Assembly (NCBI RefSeq): GCF_963678635.1
Contig: NC_087065.1
Span: 4,324,020 to 4,388,019 of the forward strand
Direction of reading: 5' to 3'
Length of the DNA: 64,000 nucleotides
Source of the DNA: Symsagittifera roscoffensis
Lineage: Eukaryota > Xenacoelomorpha > Acoela > Convolutidae
Below the pieces are notes generated by a model. It was not told the origin of the DNA and did not search any database. It was given only the letters and a program-made list of their open reading frames with translations. Made by a program: the position numbers and the translations under genes. Numbering within the stretch: the stretch's first letter is position 1; the number at the start of each line of letters is the position of its first letter. Of this stretch, positions 1-10,696 are shown in pieces.

Positions 1-59
1 AAAAGTTTTCACATATTTTGATAAAATGTGGGCGTGTTACGTTTTCAAGCCTGATTTTT

Positions 60-480
60 TCATTGAAATAAAATTTCATTTAGTCACATCATTTAGCAGA
101 AATAATTTTTACTGCAAACTGAATAGCAACCGATCAATTTCGTAATGCTCAACTAATCTAACCATCAATTTTTTTATTTATAGGAAAACCCGCAACTCCG
201 AGGGAGCTCGAACGATCAAGCAATCGTGTGGGTTAATATCACTGAGCTAACCGACCTGGCAATGAATACTTGTACTTGCTTTCTACCAGCGACCTTTATT
301 TAGTTTTTTTTCAAAGTTCTATTGTAATGCAGTTTTAAATTAATACAACTGTTACTCATGTGAGGCTGCAAGGTTAGCGGTGCAGTAAAAAAAGTCAAAA
401 TATCAGGTGATAGCAAAGAAGCTCTTTTTCCTCTCCTCTCTTACAACCCCCTGGCTTGTTGCTTGTTCTTGGAAATCGGC
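60..480 (-). repeat. SINE-like dispersed repeat, copy 1
   Basis: This segment is homologous, in the same orientation, to 1395-1740; both share the phrase ACTTGCTTTCTACYAGCGAC near their middle. Read on the minus strand, about 185-262 looks tRNA-derived: a box A-like TTAGCTCAGTG is followed by a box B-like GATCGTTCGAGCTCC. Such internal RNA polymerase III promoter boxes are typical of SINE heads. No folded functional tRNA is evident, and the copy has diverged well away from its partner. No gene was recognised in the 480-1750 interval apart from the second repeat copy; the short ORFs there look like chance. Confidence 0.5.
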
Positions 481-1394
481 GTACCGTTTTATTCGAATTC
501 GGTTGACCTGTATTTTTGTTAATGTTCCCTCTTTTTTTTAGAAGTTTTGCGGTAAAAACTTCAGTAGCGCCGTGCAACAAGACATCATGTGTGACTTCGC
601 CACCAAGCGTACTGCACTTGCGAGTCGTAAGGCATTTTGAAACATGTGGTCATGTTGAATGCAAGAAAACACAACTTGTGTTGAGCACAGATTTCGGTTT
701 ATCTCATTCTTAGCAGCTGCAGCACAGACTTTTGTGGGTGGTTTTTGCGTAAGTTTGTGCCAAACAAAACACTTTTCAAATTTTAGCGATTTCAAAATGG
801 CAACAAGACTAAACAAGCATGACGAAAAATATATGATGCTTCCCGAGTTGCGGTACTAAAACGTCTTCATCATATTTGGTTCTTTTCCAATTACCCCCTT
901 TCAGATTCAATTTTGAAAAGTCGATTTAACAATGTCATAATGCAATGAAATTTGGCGTGTGAACAGATTTGTTCTTCATAATTTACAGCGTAACATCACG
1001 CATTTAGCCGTAATAACACGTAAAACAAACAAAAAACTCGGTATTTTGAAAGTGAGAAACTGGAAAAGAGCCTTATATTTATAGTGCTTCTGTTCTGGGC
1101 ACACTAGAAGCTAGTGACGGACTCGACGGAGTTTTTTATTTGTTCAGATAATTCAAGCTTTTCCTTATGTTTTCAACACCTTCCTCACTCCAAAGAACAA
1201 ATCATTATTTTATAAAGTCGGATCTATTTTTAAAAGAAATTTCAAAACTTAAAGAAAAAGAGAGAATCGGTAAAACCGGAATAAAGTTGAACACATTCTT
1301 AACGCAATAAATTTCACGGAAATAGCAACTTGTTTTCTCATACGTTGACAAAAGTGGTTTTTTCTCGTTTTTGAGACTGATTTTACGAGGCAAA

Positions 1395-1740
1395 ATTGAT
1401 CTTTTTAGTTGTTCACATCATTTTTATTTGACGTAACTTTCGTTGCAAACCGATTGGCAACTGCTCTTTTATTATGCTTGTTTATGCGCTGTTTTATACT
1501 CGTTAGAAAAACTTCAACCCGATTGGGCTCGAACCGTCCAGGTTAGGGATTGGTAGTGGCGTGTGCTAACCACTGAATGACATTTCAATGAGTACTTTTA
1601 CTTGCTTTCTACTAGCGACGTATACCTACTACACATACGAGGTTGGCTGAGAAAAAAAGAGCCGAAAAATCAGTTAATCAATTGGGAGGATAGTGAGAGC
1701 CTCTTTTTCCTCACCTAACACCCCCATACCCGAGAAGAGC
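1395..1740 (-). repeat. SINE-like dispersed repeat, copy 2
   Basis: Diverged second copy of the 60-480 repeat. On the minus strand at about 1510-1590 the tRNA resemblance is better than in copy 1: TTCAGTGGTTAGCACACGCC resembles a D-arm/box A and GGTTCGAGCCC is a consensus box B. The rest of the tRNA cloverleaf is not intact, so I read this as a tRNA-derived SINE rather than a tRNA gene. The copies then continue through a shared tail rich in CTCTTTTTCCTC and runs of C. Confidence 0.5.
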
Positions 1741-1775
1741 CAATAGTGGATCTAGGGCTTCAGAAAGAGACTGAC

Positions 1776-2053
1776 CTTTTTCTCGTCTATGAGCCAGTGG
1801 ATGCACTCCAGAAACCTCTTCTTTACCTTTTCGGGCAACTCCCCCTGCTGGCACATTTTGAAGGTCAGTCCACTCACAGCCTTGTAATGCACAGGGTATT
1901 TGAACGTGCCTGGACAGTCTATGTCACCCAAAATGGGCGCGTAATCATAGTCCAGTCGAATCACACCAAGGCTGGGCTTACTTGAGACATCAATCGCAGG
2001 AGGAGGCCCCGACGCCTTCGGTTTGAACCAATCAGAATTGTGTAGACGATGCT
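1776..2053 (-). CDS. Internal exon of an Asp/hydantoin-racemase-like protein
   Basis: One internal exon on the minus strand. The acceptor (TTTAAG) lies just above 2053 and the donor is AAAAAG|GTCAGT at 1776/1775. The open frame reads through KPSLGVIRLDYDY, then LGDIDCPGTFKYPV, GLTFKMCQQGELPEKVKKRF and HWLIDEKK. From memory this pattern (GVIRLDYDY, GDIDCP.SF.Y.V, V.GLTF.MCQ, EKGVSGITGDCGF) belongs to a family of uncharacterised proteins resembling aspartate/hydantoin racemases, found in algae, protists and some marine invertebrates. The exon ends just where the conserved ITGDCGF cysteine block should begin. The downstream exon was not found with confidence; a weak candidate lies at about 538-700. 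Base composition is more GC-rich than the surroundings, as expected of coding DNA. Whether the gene is whole is unknown. Confidence 0.5.
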
Positions 2054-2170
2054 CTTAAATTGCTTCTTTAGCTGCAGTTTTGTCCCTGTCTCTTGGCTCT
2101 TAATTCGAGTTTCAATTTTGAAAAACTACTTTAACATTATGAGAATGAAAAGAAATGTAGGCTCATTTTG

Positions 2171-2345
2171 CTTACCCCCCCCCCCCCACCTGCAATTTTT
2201 TATAATTAAAATAACTGCTCACATTGTCCGATTGTCATGCAAATTGACATACAGACTGATTAGGTCATGCCAAACCTACTTGGTCATTATAATCAACCTT
2301 GTAAAACCACTCGCACTATTAAATTGATGCTCGTGTGAGGTGGGG
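2171..2345 (+). repeat. Dispersed repeat bounded by C and G tracts, copy 1
   Basis: Begins in a C-tract followed by CACCTGCAA and ends in GAGGTGGGG, giving short inverted ends. The internal text (GATTAGGTCATGCCAAAC, then CCTTGTAAAACCACTC, then AAATTGATGCT) recurs at about 57050-57235 in the same order, also ending in GAGGTGGGG plus a G-tract. It is therefore a dispersed repeat, possibly a short non-autonomous element. A pure G-run of more than 20 bases follows at about 2407-2430. Confidence 0.55.
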
Positions 2346-4379
2346 AGAAAAGGAAAAAGAGTCGAATTTTGGCATAGTGAAAAAACTGTACAACAATTGT
2401 GAACATGGGGGGGGGGGGGGGGGGGGGGGAGGGGGTTTGGATTGAAAAAAAAAGTCATTTTTTTTTGAAAATTGAATGCGAAGTTTTCTGAATGTCTAAT
2501 TTTTCCGATGCTTAACTTTTTTGAAAACTTATCTCTGATTGGCTAATCCTGATTGGTTCTCTTCCTCTTTTTCACTACTCTTCGGGTTCTGCTTGTTCGC
2601 CTCTGAACTCATTTAGTCTGGTTGATCAAAAAGATTTTGAATATACTTTGTTTTACTAAGTTTTCACTGATTTACTTGCTCTCTATATAAATGTTATGTT
2701 TTCGGTGCCCCGCCTTAACAAGTATTATGTTTGTTTTCAACGTTATTTCTGGCCCTTGTCCTTCTGATTTTTTCTTTTAAATATGCACTCATTTGTAATC
2801 AGTTTAGATGCACTCATTTGTAAGTCCAATAAAAATTATATTTTTGTTTTACTTAACTTTCACTGAACTACTCGCACTCTATATAAATTTTAAATGTTAT
2901 CTTTGCCCCGCCTTAAGAAGAATTATGATTATTTTTAACGTATTTTCTGGCCCTTGTCTTTCTAATTTTTTCTTTTGAAAACGAGATTACATGCAGTCAT
3001 TTGTGTGAATCCAACCAAAAAAAAATAATTTTGATGCATTTCATGAGTAAAAAAAGAAGTATTTAGAACTGCATTTCCTAAAATCAGAGGCTATCAGATA
3101 ATTTTAGAGAGTAGAAAAACAAACGAATGTTGATGGAGACTTTTGTTTTTTTTTCTCAAATTTTGAGGGCCATGTGCTAAAAAATGAATAAATGGGTTAT
3201 TTCTACGTCACTTTGAACATGTATTTTTTCAGATAAAATTAAGTTTTTCTAAATCAAGCTGTACCTGATTAAACCGTAACAGAGGGTGGTATTTTTCTTT
3301 CCAAAAACATCCCCCACCCCCCCCCCCCCCCCACCCCTCACATAAGCATCGCTTTTATGGTGTCCATTTTCCAGCCCCCTTGATTTTTTCCTCAAAATTA
3401 ATTTATACAAAAGACCATTTGAAATGAATTTTGTTGGGCATTTTTCCACTTTCCCCCACATTTCAAATTTTCCGTTTTTTTTCAATTGTCTTGCGTGTTA
3501 TTAAGGCTGAACTCGTCGTGTTATGAAGGAAGACATGAAGAACGAATGCGTTCACAATAGTTCTTGTGTTGACCATGCAAAAATTCAATACATACTGACA
3601 ACGTATTATTAGTTTCTGAAACCTAAAATTCAAATGTGGAGGGAGGCGGGAGTGGAAAAGAGCTTTTGTTGTACTAAACCGCAATTAAGCAAACAACGTG
3701 AATAAATTTTTGAACAAGTTTTCCCAATATTTCGTACATGCAGTTTGCCGTATGAAAAACTTTGAAATAAATCTACGCTGTGAAGGGGGTAGGAAGCTGG
3801 AAAAGAGTCGATAATTTTTACAAGGTTATTTTTGCAGTTTAATATTTCGATAATCATGGCTATCTCCAATTTACTAGTTAACAAACTTGCCAGCACTTGA
3901 TACAGAGTGAAAAAACTTGACAGTCAAAATTAAGTTGGCAAAACTGATCAACATGGCAATAATTCCAGCAAAGCGATCAACATGAAAATCGGAGGAAGTG
4001 AACAAATTTTTTTTCGTAAAAAAAATTTAAAAATGGGGTGTCATCCAGCTGAATTATTAGCTGCCCAAAACTAAAATTGTTATACATACTCACATTTTTG
4101 TTCAATAGGCCCGAAACGTCAAGCAGCTTGGACAACTTTGATTAATATAGTTTGAATTCAATTGACCTTCTTATTGTTACCAATATTGAAAGTGGGGAGG
4201 AAATTTGTATTCGGATGTGCTTCAGTTTTTTCTTTTTTTTCTACTTTTTTGTTTCCCTCGAAAATTCAGACGCCGGAATGAGGTGAGAAAGAAATTTACT
4301 GAAAGATATTTGATCATGTTAAGATACGGAGTGTTTCAGATTGATTCATCTGTAATGTTTCATTTGTACACTGTCTAAC
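2346..4379. other. Non-coding, AT-rich, no gene recognised
   Basis: No supported coding region. The interval contains the long G-tract at about 2407-2430, a C-tract at 3310-3331 in a context resembling the other C/G-tract repeats, and a local duplication. In that duplication, GCCCCGCCTTAA followed by TATTTCTGGCCCTTGTC occurs at about 2705-2765 and again at about 2905-2960, each preceded by CACTGA and an ACTCTATATAAAT-like phrase. This looks like a diverged direct repeat of roughly 200 bases. Confidence 0.45.
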
Positions 4380-4399
4380 CAAACCCAATAATTACTCGA

Positions 4400-5300
4400 G
4401 GTTCCCAATCCAGTTTTCAATGGAGCTCGCGTGTCTGGGGTAATGAGAAACCTAGGCATTAGGGTGTTCTTATTTCTGTATGTAGAGTGGGAGTTGTTAG
4501 TAGCCTTTAAGCTGTAAAGATTATAAAGTTCCCTGTCCTAAGTGAACCACGAGTTGACTCGGAAAAGTTGAGGTACAGAACCGCAAAAAGTAGTGTCCCT
4601 GGCCCTTGAGCCGATGGCTTTAAAGTATATCACTCTATAACTCAAATGGTACTTAAGTGAACGACCGCTACATTTCAAAAACATGTTTGTAATATAAATT
4701 GATCTAGGCTTGAAATTTTTTTTTTTTTTTTTAAATATCTTGAAGTGGCATTTGCAGTCTAATGAAAACTTGATCAATAAAATTTTACTTTCAAACACGA
4801 AGATGAATTATAAATAAGATGATATCAGCATCGGTCCCGAAAGACCCCACTGGTAAGCCTCCATAACCAGTAATGGTAAGAAGCATTGAGTTCACACTGA
4901 AAGTTTAGTTCCCAAAATATTCTGTTTTTCTTTTCGAAAAGTTACATTTCTAACTGAAAACATTGAATCAGAAACTTCCACCATAGTATAATTCTTTTAA
5001 TGAATGTTAGAAAATGAAAGTACTTTTAAATTAATTGAGTAGTTTTAGAGGTCAACTGTGACTGGCTAACTTTCTAACATGGTTGTTTGAAACCAAAATC
5101 TCTGTGAAATATTGTAAGAATCATCAGAACATTCATGTTTTATCATCATTTAGATTAGTTTATTATAAAATTTCTGACGATGCACATAGTTGCGAAAACG
5201 TTTGCAATTCAATTTTTTTTTTGGAAATTTTTTATTGGTTTTATTTGTAGACAAGCAAAAAAACTTAAAATTCTAACTTTTTTCAAATCAAATGGCCAGT
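4400..5300 (+). mobile_element. Untranslated end of a Penelope-like element
   Basis: Two blocks tie this stretch to the PLE copies further right. Block 4400-4690 (phrases CCTAG.CAT..GGG.GTTCTTATTTCT and GTGTCCCTG.C.CTT.AGCC) matches 9180-9400 and 16260-16470 in the same orientation, and the inverted copies at 7350-7620 and 14430-14700. Block 4990-5280 matches the reverse complement of about 10030-10300 and 17110-17380. It contains CTGACGATGCACATAGTTGC followed by GAAAACGTTTGCAA at 5176-5210. The repeat is non-coding and precedes a decayed plus-strand PLE coding region, so it probably represents that element's 5' or pseudo-LTR region. Confidence 0.55.
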
Positions 5301-5337
5301 CAAAAATAGTTTTTATTTTAAAAAAAGGTATTTTAAA

Positions 5338-7050
5338 ATGATTTTTCATCGATACAGAATTCTGACTTTTCTCTCAGTTGCAGAAAAAATTCATATTGTA
5401 GCAGCTATCTTGTTGTTATCCAGCCTTTACATCCTCAAGAGAAACCAGAAAAAAAAACAAAGCGAGGGGGTCGTTACAGCCTTTCCTGGCCTATCTCTTA
5501 ACAACAACTCACTGAACCAGGACAAAAGCTTCAATGAAAACTGAAACTGAGTCCGCTCAAAGAGACCAAAAGGTTTTGTGGCACGACGTGGTGAACAACA
5601 CCTCAAACAGCTACTCTCCAAAAGCAAGAAGAACAATCAATAGAACTCAAGGAGTATTTTAAGCTGCATTAGAGTGCACAACGGTAGTTGAAGTCTCTGC
5701 GATTGCCAGTAATGCAAAAGGAAAGACTGACGGGAATGATTGTCAACATCAGGGTTAGCCAACGGAGACCATAGTAAACAAGGAAGAAGGCGAAAGCAAG
5801 ACGCGAGTAGAAGCTGAAGGCAGAGGAGGAGTCTGCGCTTCAAAGAGAAGGATGAGGTGAGTGATAATTGTTTTGCTTTGTGCCTCGTGAGTTTATTACT
5901 TTTGGCCTGCAAAACAATGACTACTTTAGTTCTGGCCAGTGTTTAGCTCAGAAAAAATTAACAGGAAGAATGAGTTTGGAAAAATGTGTGAGACTAATTA
6001 ACTTCCATAAAATTGCAAATACCTGTAGATACGCTGAAATTTGTGATAAACTGTCTGAAAAACAACCTAATACTTGATTTTTTGAAGCTTAGGGTCACCG
6101 AGAACGGGTTTTTTCCTAAAAAGCGATGCAATTTTTTAGTTGAAAATGCTATCCTTTTAGACTTCAAGGGCTTTAAAGGACAGAAAAATGTTTTATTAGA
6201 TGGTGGTGCCCAACAATTGTTGTAAAAGAACTCAAATCCAGAGAAAAATAAAAAAAATAACGCAAATATAATGGAGTGCAGGCTGTGCTTTTTAAAAAAG
6301 GATTAGTTTTTGCATATTGACGAAAAAAACTCACAGAACAAAACTGGAACAATTATTGAAATCAGCTCAATTTTTTTGAAAGATGCAACCACTGATGTTG
6401 AGATGCTGAACCTTGAGTTAGATTCGAACAAAAAATTACTTGCCATGAACAACAAAAACGAAAAAAAGTGATCATATATAATCTAGGATGAGATGAGCTT
6501 GTGGGCAACCCACCAGATTGAACGGTCGAGCTAAGGTACACGAGACTGAGATCATCATACGAACAGTTTGTAATTTTTCCGATTAGCTACTATGAAAACT
6601 TAAATAGCAAGTTTGCAAAATTTTTTGACAATCTCGACGAAGCTAACACTAAAGAGACAAAGAATCCAATGAAACCACTGCTCTAGATCCGGATGAAGCA
6701 ATAGTATCTTGACGTAAAAAAAATTAAACACCAACTTTTCCCTTTAGGAAGCTATTGAAAAGGATTTACAGAAGCTGTACAGCCAGGAGTCTCCTCCGGA
6801 AAATCAAAAACTAACACTGAAAAAGTATTAGAATATGGCGTTTTTCATGTGTAATGATTCACGGTTTTTTCTTATTGATGGTCTAGCAGTGAACTTTTCA
6901 ATGTGGTAATTTTTGCAAACTCATGTCTGAAAGAGTATGAACTCATTTTGAAACAAGAAATACTGGTGGGGGCGCTGCTACAGCCAATGTATGACCAAAA
7001 TGATATGTGCAATTTTTGCAGCAGAAAAGTTTAATATAGATCACGGGTGT
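5338..7050 (+). pseudogene. Decayed plus-strand Penelope-like RT copy
   Basis: Degenerate coding remnants in mixed frames. An ORF at 5338-5544 opens the region. Around 6650-6800 the DNA parallels the minus-strand RT at about 11660-11860: LDPDE/IRMKQ-type text, then AIEKDLQKLYSQESPPE. At 6840-6930 a relic of RT motif B, FFLIDGLAVNFSMW, is visible, and at about 6998-7030 the translation DQNDMCNFCSRKV corresponds to the start of the PHD-like insert of the other copies. Stops and frameshifts throughout make it non-functional. The left boundary of the tandem unit (5863) falls inside this copy, so the duplication breakpoint cut an existing element. Confidence 0.55.
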
Positions 7051-7137
7051 TGAGTGAGAGAGATGACAAAACTGGTATCATCTTAAATTTTGAAGACCAC
7101 GCAATGATTTATACATATCAAAAGCCGAAAAAAACTG

Positions 7138-8365
7138 GTCCACTAGTGTAGTTTTAGTCTTTCATCAGGGAATGTTTTGCGACAGTAGTGCTCAACACAG
7201 AACCTATCATAACATGTTCCTTTTTCATTTCAATTTGTTTTTGGTCGAAGAATACAAAAACGACCTGTAAATCAGCAGAGCTACGCTCACTGAAGTTATC
7301 GACTTCAAGCTAAAATGAATGTAACAGCCGTCCGCTTATGTAACATATGAGCTTAAGAGAAATAGGCCCTATAACCATTAGCTCAAGGGTAAGGGTCACT
7401 AAATCTTTTGTTTTTGCACCTCAATCTGTCGGAGCCAATTGCTTAAAAGCTACTACTAAACTTTTAGCTTAAAGGCTTCTACCAAAAAACTCATCGCACT
7501 AGAAAAAGCAAGTCCCCATAGCTTGGTATCTAAATAAATATAACACGCGAACGCCGTTAAGAACAGGTTCGGAAAATCAAGTAGGTTCGGACCATTAGTT
7601 TTTATTGGACGGTGGACCTTTGATCCATTTCAGATGGTTCAACCTACAACCTGCTTTAGCTCAAAATAACTCTATGAAGTTCACTCTACAAATTAAATTC
7701 AGTACTCATATAGTAACTAAGGCTCAGGAATTGTTCATAAAGTAATTAAGACAACTCAAGAAAATTAATAATGATGATAAGTTTTAACTCAAAAAAATAT
7801 ATTATCTGGACCGTTTGGTTGGTTCATTCGTCGACATTCCCAATCAAAGTGTTCTTTTGATCAGCGATGGTACTCTCGTAAGAATTATTGGAGTTCTCTA
7901 TCGGAACCAAGACAATTTTACTCGAGTGGGTTGTTATCGGACAAATTGCGAATATCAATTTGGTTCCAGACCAATTTTTTGTCAACTTTACTGCACTTGG
8001 TAATCCGTTCTTCTGATATTCTGATTTTTTAATTTTAGTTGCTGCGTTAAACTTGAGCATAACATGGCTAATTCGAATTTTTCAAAAACACCATTTCACA
8101 TAAAAGTCAAAATAAAATTTTAAGATATGAACGACTGATACTTTTTAGTTAGAAAAAAACCTGAATTTGCGCCTAATATTTTCCACTAGTGTAGCTGTAG
8201 TTTTCAGTCAAGAAATCCTTTGCGACAGTGCTGCTTAACGCAGAATCTTTCATAACATGTTTTTCTTTCGTTTTGATTTATTTTTGGTGAAAGTATATAA
8301 AATGGACCTGTAAACCAGCGGAGTTTCACTCAGCGAAGTTATCAGTTTTAAGGTAAAAGGAATTG
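7138..8365. repeat. Direct repeat pair inside the unit (PLE ends)
   Basis: About 7138-7330 and 8183-8365 are diverged direct copies. Both start CCACTAGTGTAG, pass through CATAACATGTT and CAATTTG/GATTTA TTTTTGGT, and continue through ACCTGTAAA.CAGC. The copies are about 1.04 kb apart. Partial tandem copies (pseudo-LTRs) are a known habit of Penelope-like elements, so these are plausibly termini of neighbouring insertions. The same pair recurs in unit 2 at about 14215-14410 and 15260-15445. Confidence 0.55.
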
Positions 8366-9430
8366 ATAGTTGATTCCGAGTCTGGCATTTAACTCCGATA
8401 CTATTAAGGAGAATTGAAAATTGTAAATTCAAAAATTTTATTTGTTTTTGTTCGTCGCCAGGATTATTATAAATTACGGGCATGAAAAAAAAAGATGTCA
8501 ATCACAACTTGAACATCATTTTTACAAAAGTTAACAAATCAAATTCAAATTCAAACAACAGTTATTACGTTGTCCACTACCTCGTCATTAAACAACAATT
8601 GTGCCAGTCGGTCATATTTGGGAAATTGAACTTGATTTGGAATTTTAATCTTGATTTCGGGGACAAAAGTTATTTTTGAAAAATTCGAATCGACCATGTC
8701 ATGCTCAATTCTTGAAAATTAGAAGTTAATTATATCAGAAGAAAAGTATCAGAAATGCAGGAAAATTGATGAAAATTAGTCTAGAATAAAATTTCTGTTC
8801 GCAATTTTAGTGCAATCAACAACTCGAGTAGAATTGCTTTGTTTCTGATAGAGGAGAACGCGACAACTTACGAGAGTATCATCGTTGGGCGAGAGAGTAT
8901 ATTGATTGGGCAGGCGGACGAATGAAGCTGCCCAATGGTTCAGAAGATTAAATTTATTGATAAAAAACAACTTAAAACAAAGAGAGTTGCTATACTTATT
9001 TTAATTATCTGATTCTAGAGTCGCGTCACTATATGAGTACTTAATAAAAATTATCGAGTGCATTATGCATGATTATGTTGAGATACAACAAATTTTAGTT
9101 TGATCCATCTAAAATGGATCAAAGGTCCGCTGTCTATTAAAAACTAATGCTATACTAGAGCTTTCAACCCTGTTTTTAGTGGCGTTCGCGTGTTTTAGGT
9201 ATTTAGAGACCTAGCCATGGGGGCGTTCTTATTTCTAGAGTGGGGGGTTTTCTGGTAGTGGCTCTTAAGCGGTAACATGATTTGTATCCTCATGTCTTAC
9301 GCGAATCGAAATGGCTCCGACTGAATGAGGTATAAAAACTCAAGAGATAGTGTCCCTGACTCTTAAGCCAATGGTTATAGGGTCTATTTTTCTTAACGTC
9401 ATTTGTGACTTGAGTAGACTATTGTTAATA
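7350..9430. repeat. Large imperfect inverted repeat within unit 1
   Basis: The plus-strand segment about 7350-8060 matches the reverse complement of about 8770-9430 at many points: CCTATAACCATT, CTCGGAGCCA, ACACGCGAACGCC, GGACCTTTGATCCATTT, GTACTCATATAGT. The arms are roughly 650-700 bases around a centre near 8.4 kb. Translated remnants in the two arms also parallel each other (PNQ...DGTLV and PNQ...DDTLV, then TRV). These are head-to-head copies of one repeat. The same arrangement occurs in unit 2 at about 14430-16510. Confidence 0.6.
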
Positions 9431-9511
9431 ATTGATTTATTTTTCTTATTATTTTTCAGTTTTGTTTTGTTTTATTTTACGATTCACACAATTTTTTTTT
9501 TCTAGAACGTA

Positions 9512-9763
9512 TCATACTTTCGTGGTCAAATATAGGACTGTCTGGCCATCATAGGTGGTGTGACAACCACAAAACGTGAGCCTATAACCCACTCTAGACC
9601 TCAGTTCGGGTTCACAAATTTTTCGGGGAAGGCATGCAGGTTTTTGATTTCCCTTTTTGAAAGTAATTTGAGCTCCAGTTAATTGCCGCACTTTGGATGC
9701 CAGTAGCTGCGATGAATTTCCTCGATATTGTAACGTTAGAATGGGAAGTGCGTATTTCGGCAA
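9512..9763 (-). pseudogene. GIY-YIG endonuclease fragment of a PLE
   Basis: Short minus-strand open frame. Its end, LRSRVGYRLTFCGCHTTYDG followed by QTVLYLTTKV, aligns with the endonuclease of the neighbouring PLE (KSRVVYKLSCSRYTSTYVGK, then TVRHLTTRI). Upstream residues (LASKVRQLTGAQITF) look like the connector between RT and nuclease. The second tyrosine motif reads YDG instead of YVG, and the domain stops before the conserved glutamate. It is a dead 5'-truncated fragment. The unit 2 copy lies at 16585-16836. Confidence 0.5.
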
Positions 9764-10029
9764 TGACTATTGTTTCGGTTTTGGTGCAGAAATGTCCACG
9801 ATTTTTTTTCCTTTTATTTTTTTCCGTATTCTTTGAGCATTTTTTTCCGGATAATGATTATCCAATCATTGTGTTTGATTAGCACCAAATGCCTGATTGA
9901 ATTACTTCCACACTTAGGTTATCCCAAACACCTGATGAACTGCTCCCTCAATTGTATTTTTTTTGTACCGCAGAGGAGCATAATTTCTGAACTTCAGTTT
10001 TGTACTATTGTCAATGGGTATCTGATACC

Positions 10030-10330
10030 AATCAGATGTGACTTTTTTCTGTGAAACCCAATTCAAGAAATTTTTGCCAAAAAGTAAATTTCAAACGTTT
10101 TTGCAACTACGTGCATCGTCAGTATTTTTACAATAAACTAATTTAAATGACGATAAAACATCAATTTACAAATGTTAATTACAATAATTCACATACAATT
10201 TGGTTCTAAACCATCATAGTAAAAAAATTAGCCAATCACAGTTGATCTCTAAATTACTATTAAAATTAAAAAAATTTTAACCTCTAAAATTTATTAAACA
10301 TTTAAAAATTATCTTGTCTGGAAGTTTCTG
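10030..10330 (-). repeat. PLE terminal region with CTGACGATGCAC motif
   Basis: This is the reverse-complement homologue of 4990-5280. On the minus strand it reads ...AATACTGACGATGCACGTAG TTGCAAAAACGTTTG..., the same motif as at 5176 with GAAA changed to AAAA. It lies directly downstream of the GIY-YIG ORF of the minus-strand PLE, so it belongs to that element's 3' end or pseudo-LTR. The unit 2 copy is at about 17110-17400. Confidence 0.5.
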
Positions 10331-10389
10331 AGTCATAATTTCGGTTTAGACATGTACGTTTTAAACTAAAAATCAAAAATATTTTCGGA

Positions 10390-10680
10390 CTAAATTTTCA
10401 GTGTTAACTCTCTGCTCCTAAACTCATCGCGCGTGTTCAAGCCCGGTTTCTGATTCCTGATATGTATTGCCTCTAGTGTTAATATTTTTGTTTGGTTGTT
10501 TGACCTATCTATAATTTCCCAACTAAGATCTGCGCTATTTCCCTCAAGTTGGCATTGCTGAAAGTGGAGGCCTACCGGTGAGTCTGCTTTATTATGTTCC
10601 TCAATTCTAGTGGTCAAATGTCGAACAGTTTTTCCGACATAGGTGGAAGTGTATCTACTACATGACAGTTTATAAACCAC
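10390..10680 (-). CDS. Penelope-like GIY-YIG endonuclease domain, unit 1
   Basis: A 96-residue open frame equals the C-terminal endonuclease of Penelope-like retroelements, which nicks target DNA for insertion. The motifs are intact: VYKLSC (GIY position), YVGKT (YIG position), the arginine in LTTRIEEH, the histidine of H.QQCQ, and the glutamate and asparagine in LEAIHIRNQKPGLNT. The reading frame is offset by one base from the RT frame that ends at 10697 (FSDD-LKSRVVYK bridges the two), so the original protein is broken here by a frameshift. The unit 2 copy (17462-17752) differs by one residue (KILT/KMLT). As the RT is dead, this is a relic with a preserved nuclease frame. Confidence 0.75.
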   Translation of the reverse strand: MVYKLSCSRYTSTYVGKTVRHLTTRIEEHNKADSPVGLHFQQCQLEGNSADLSWEIIDRSNNQTKILTLEAIHIRNQKPGLNTRDEFRSRELTLKI

Positions 10681-10696
10681 TCTTGACTTGAGGTCA

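Noticed and set aside
538-816. Minus-strand ORF as the next exon of the racemase-like gene
   Set aside because: Only a vague resemblance (VAKSHMMSCCTALLKFLP to VARSHTKLPVFMSALAQLP) and no clear acceptor in phase; too weak to call.
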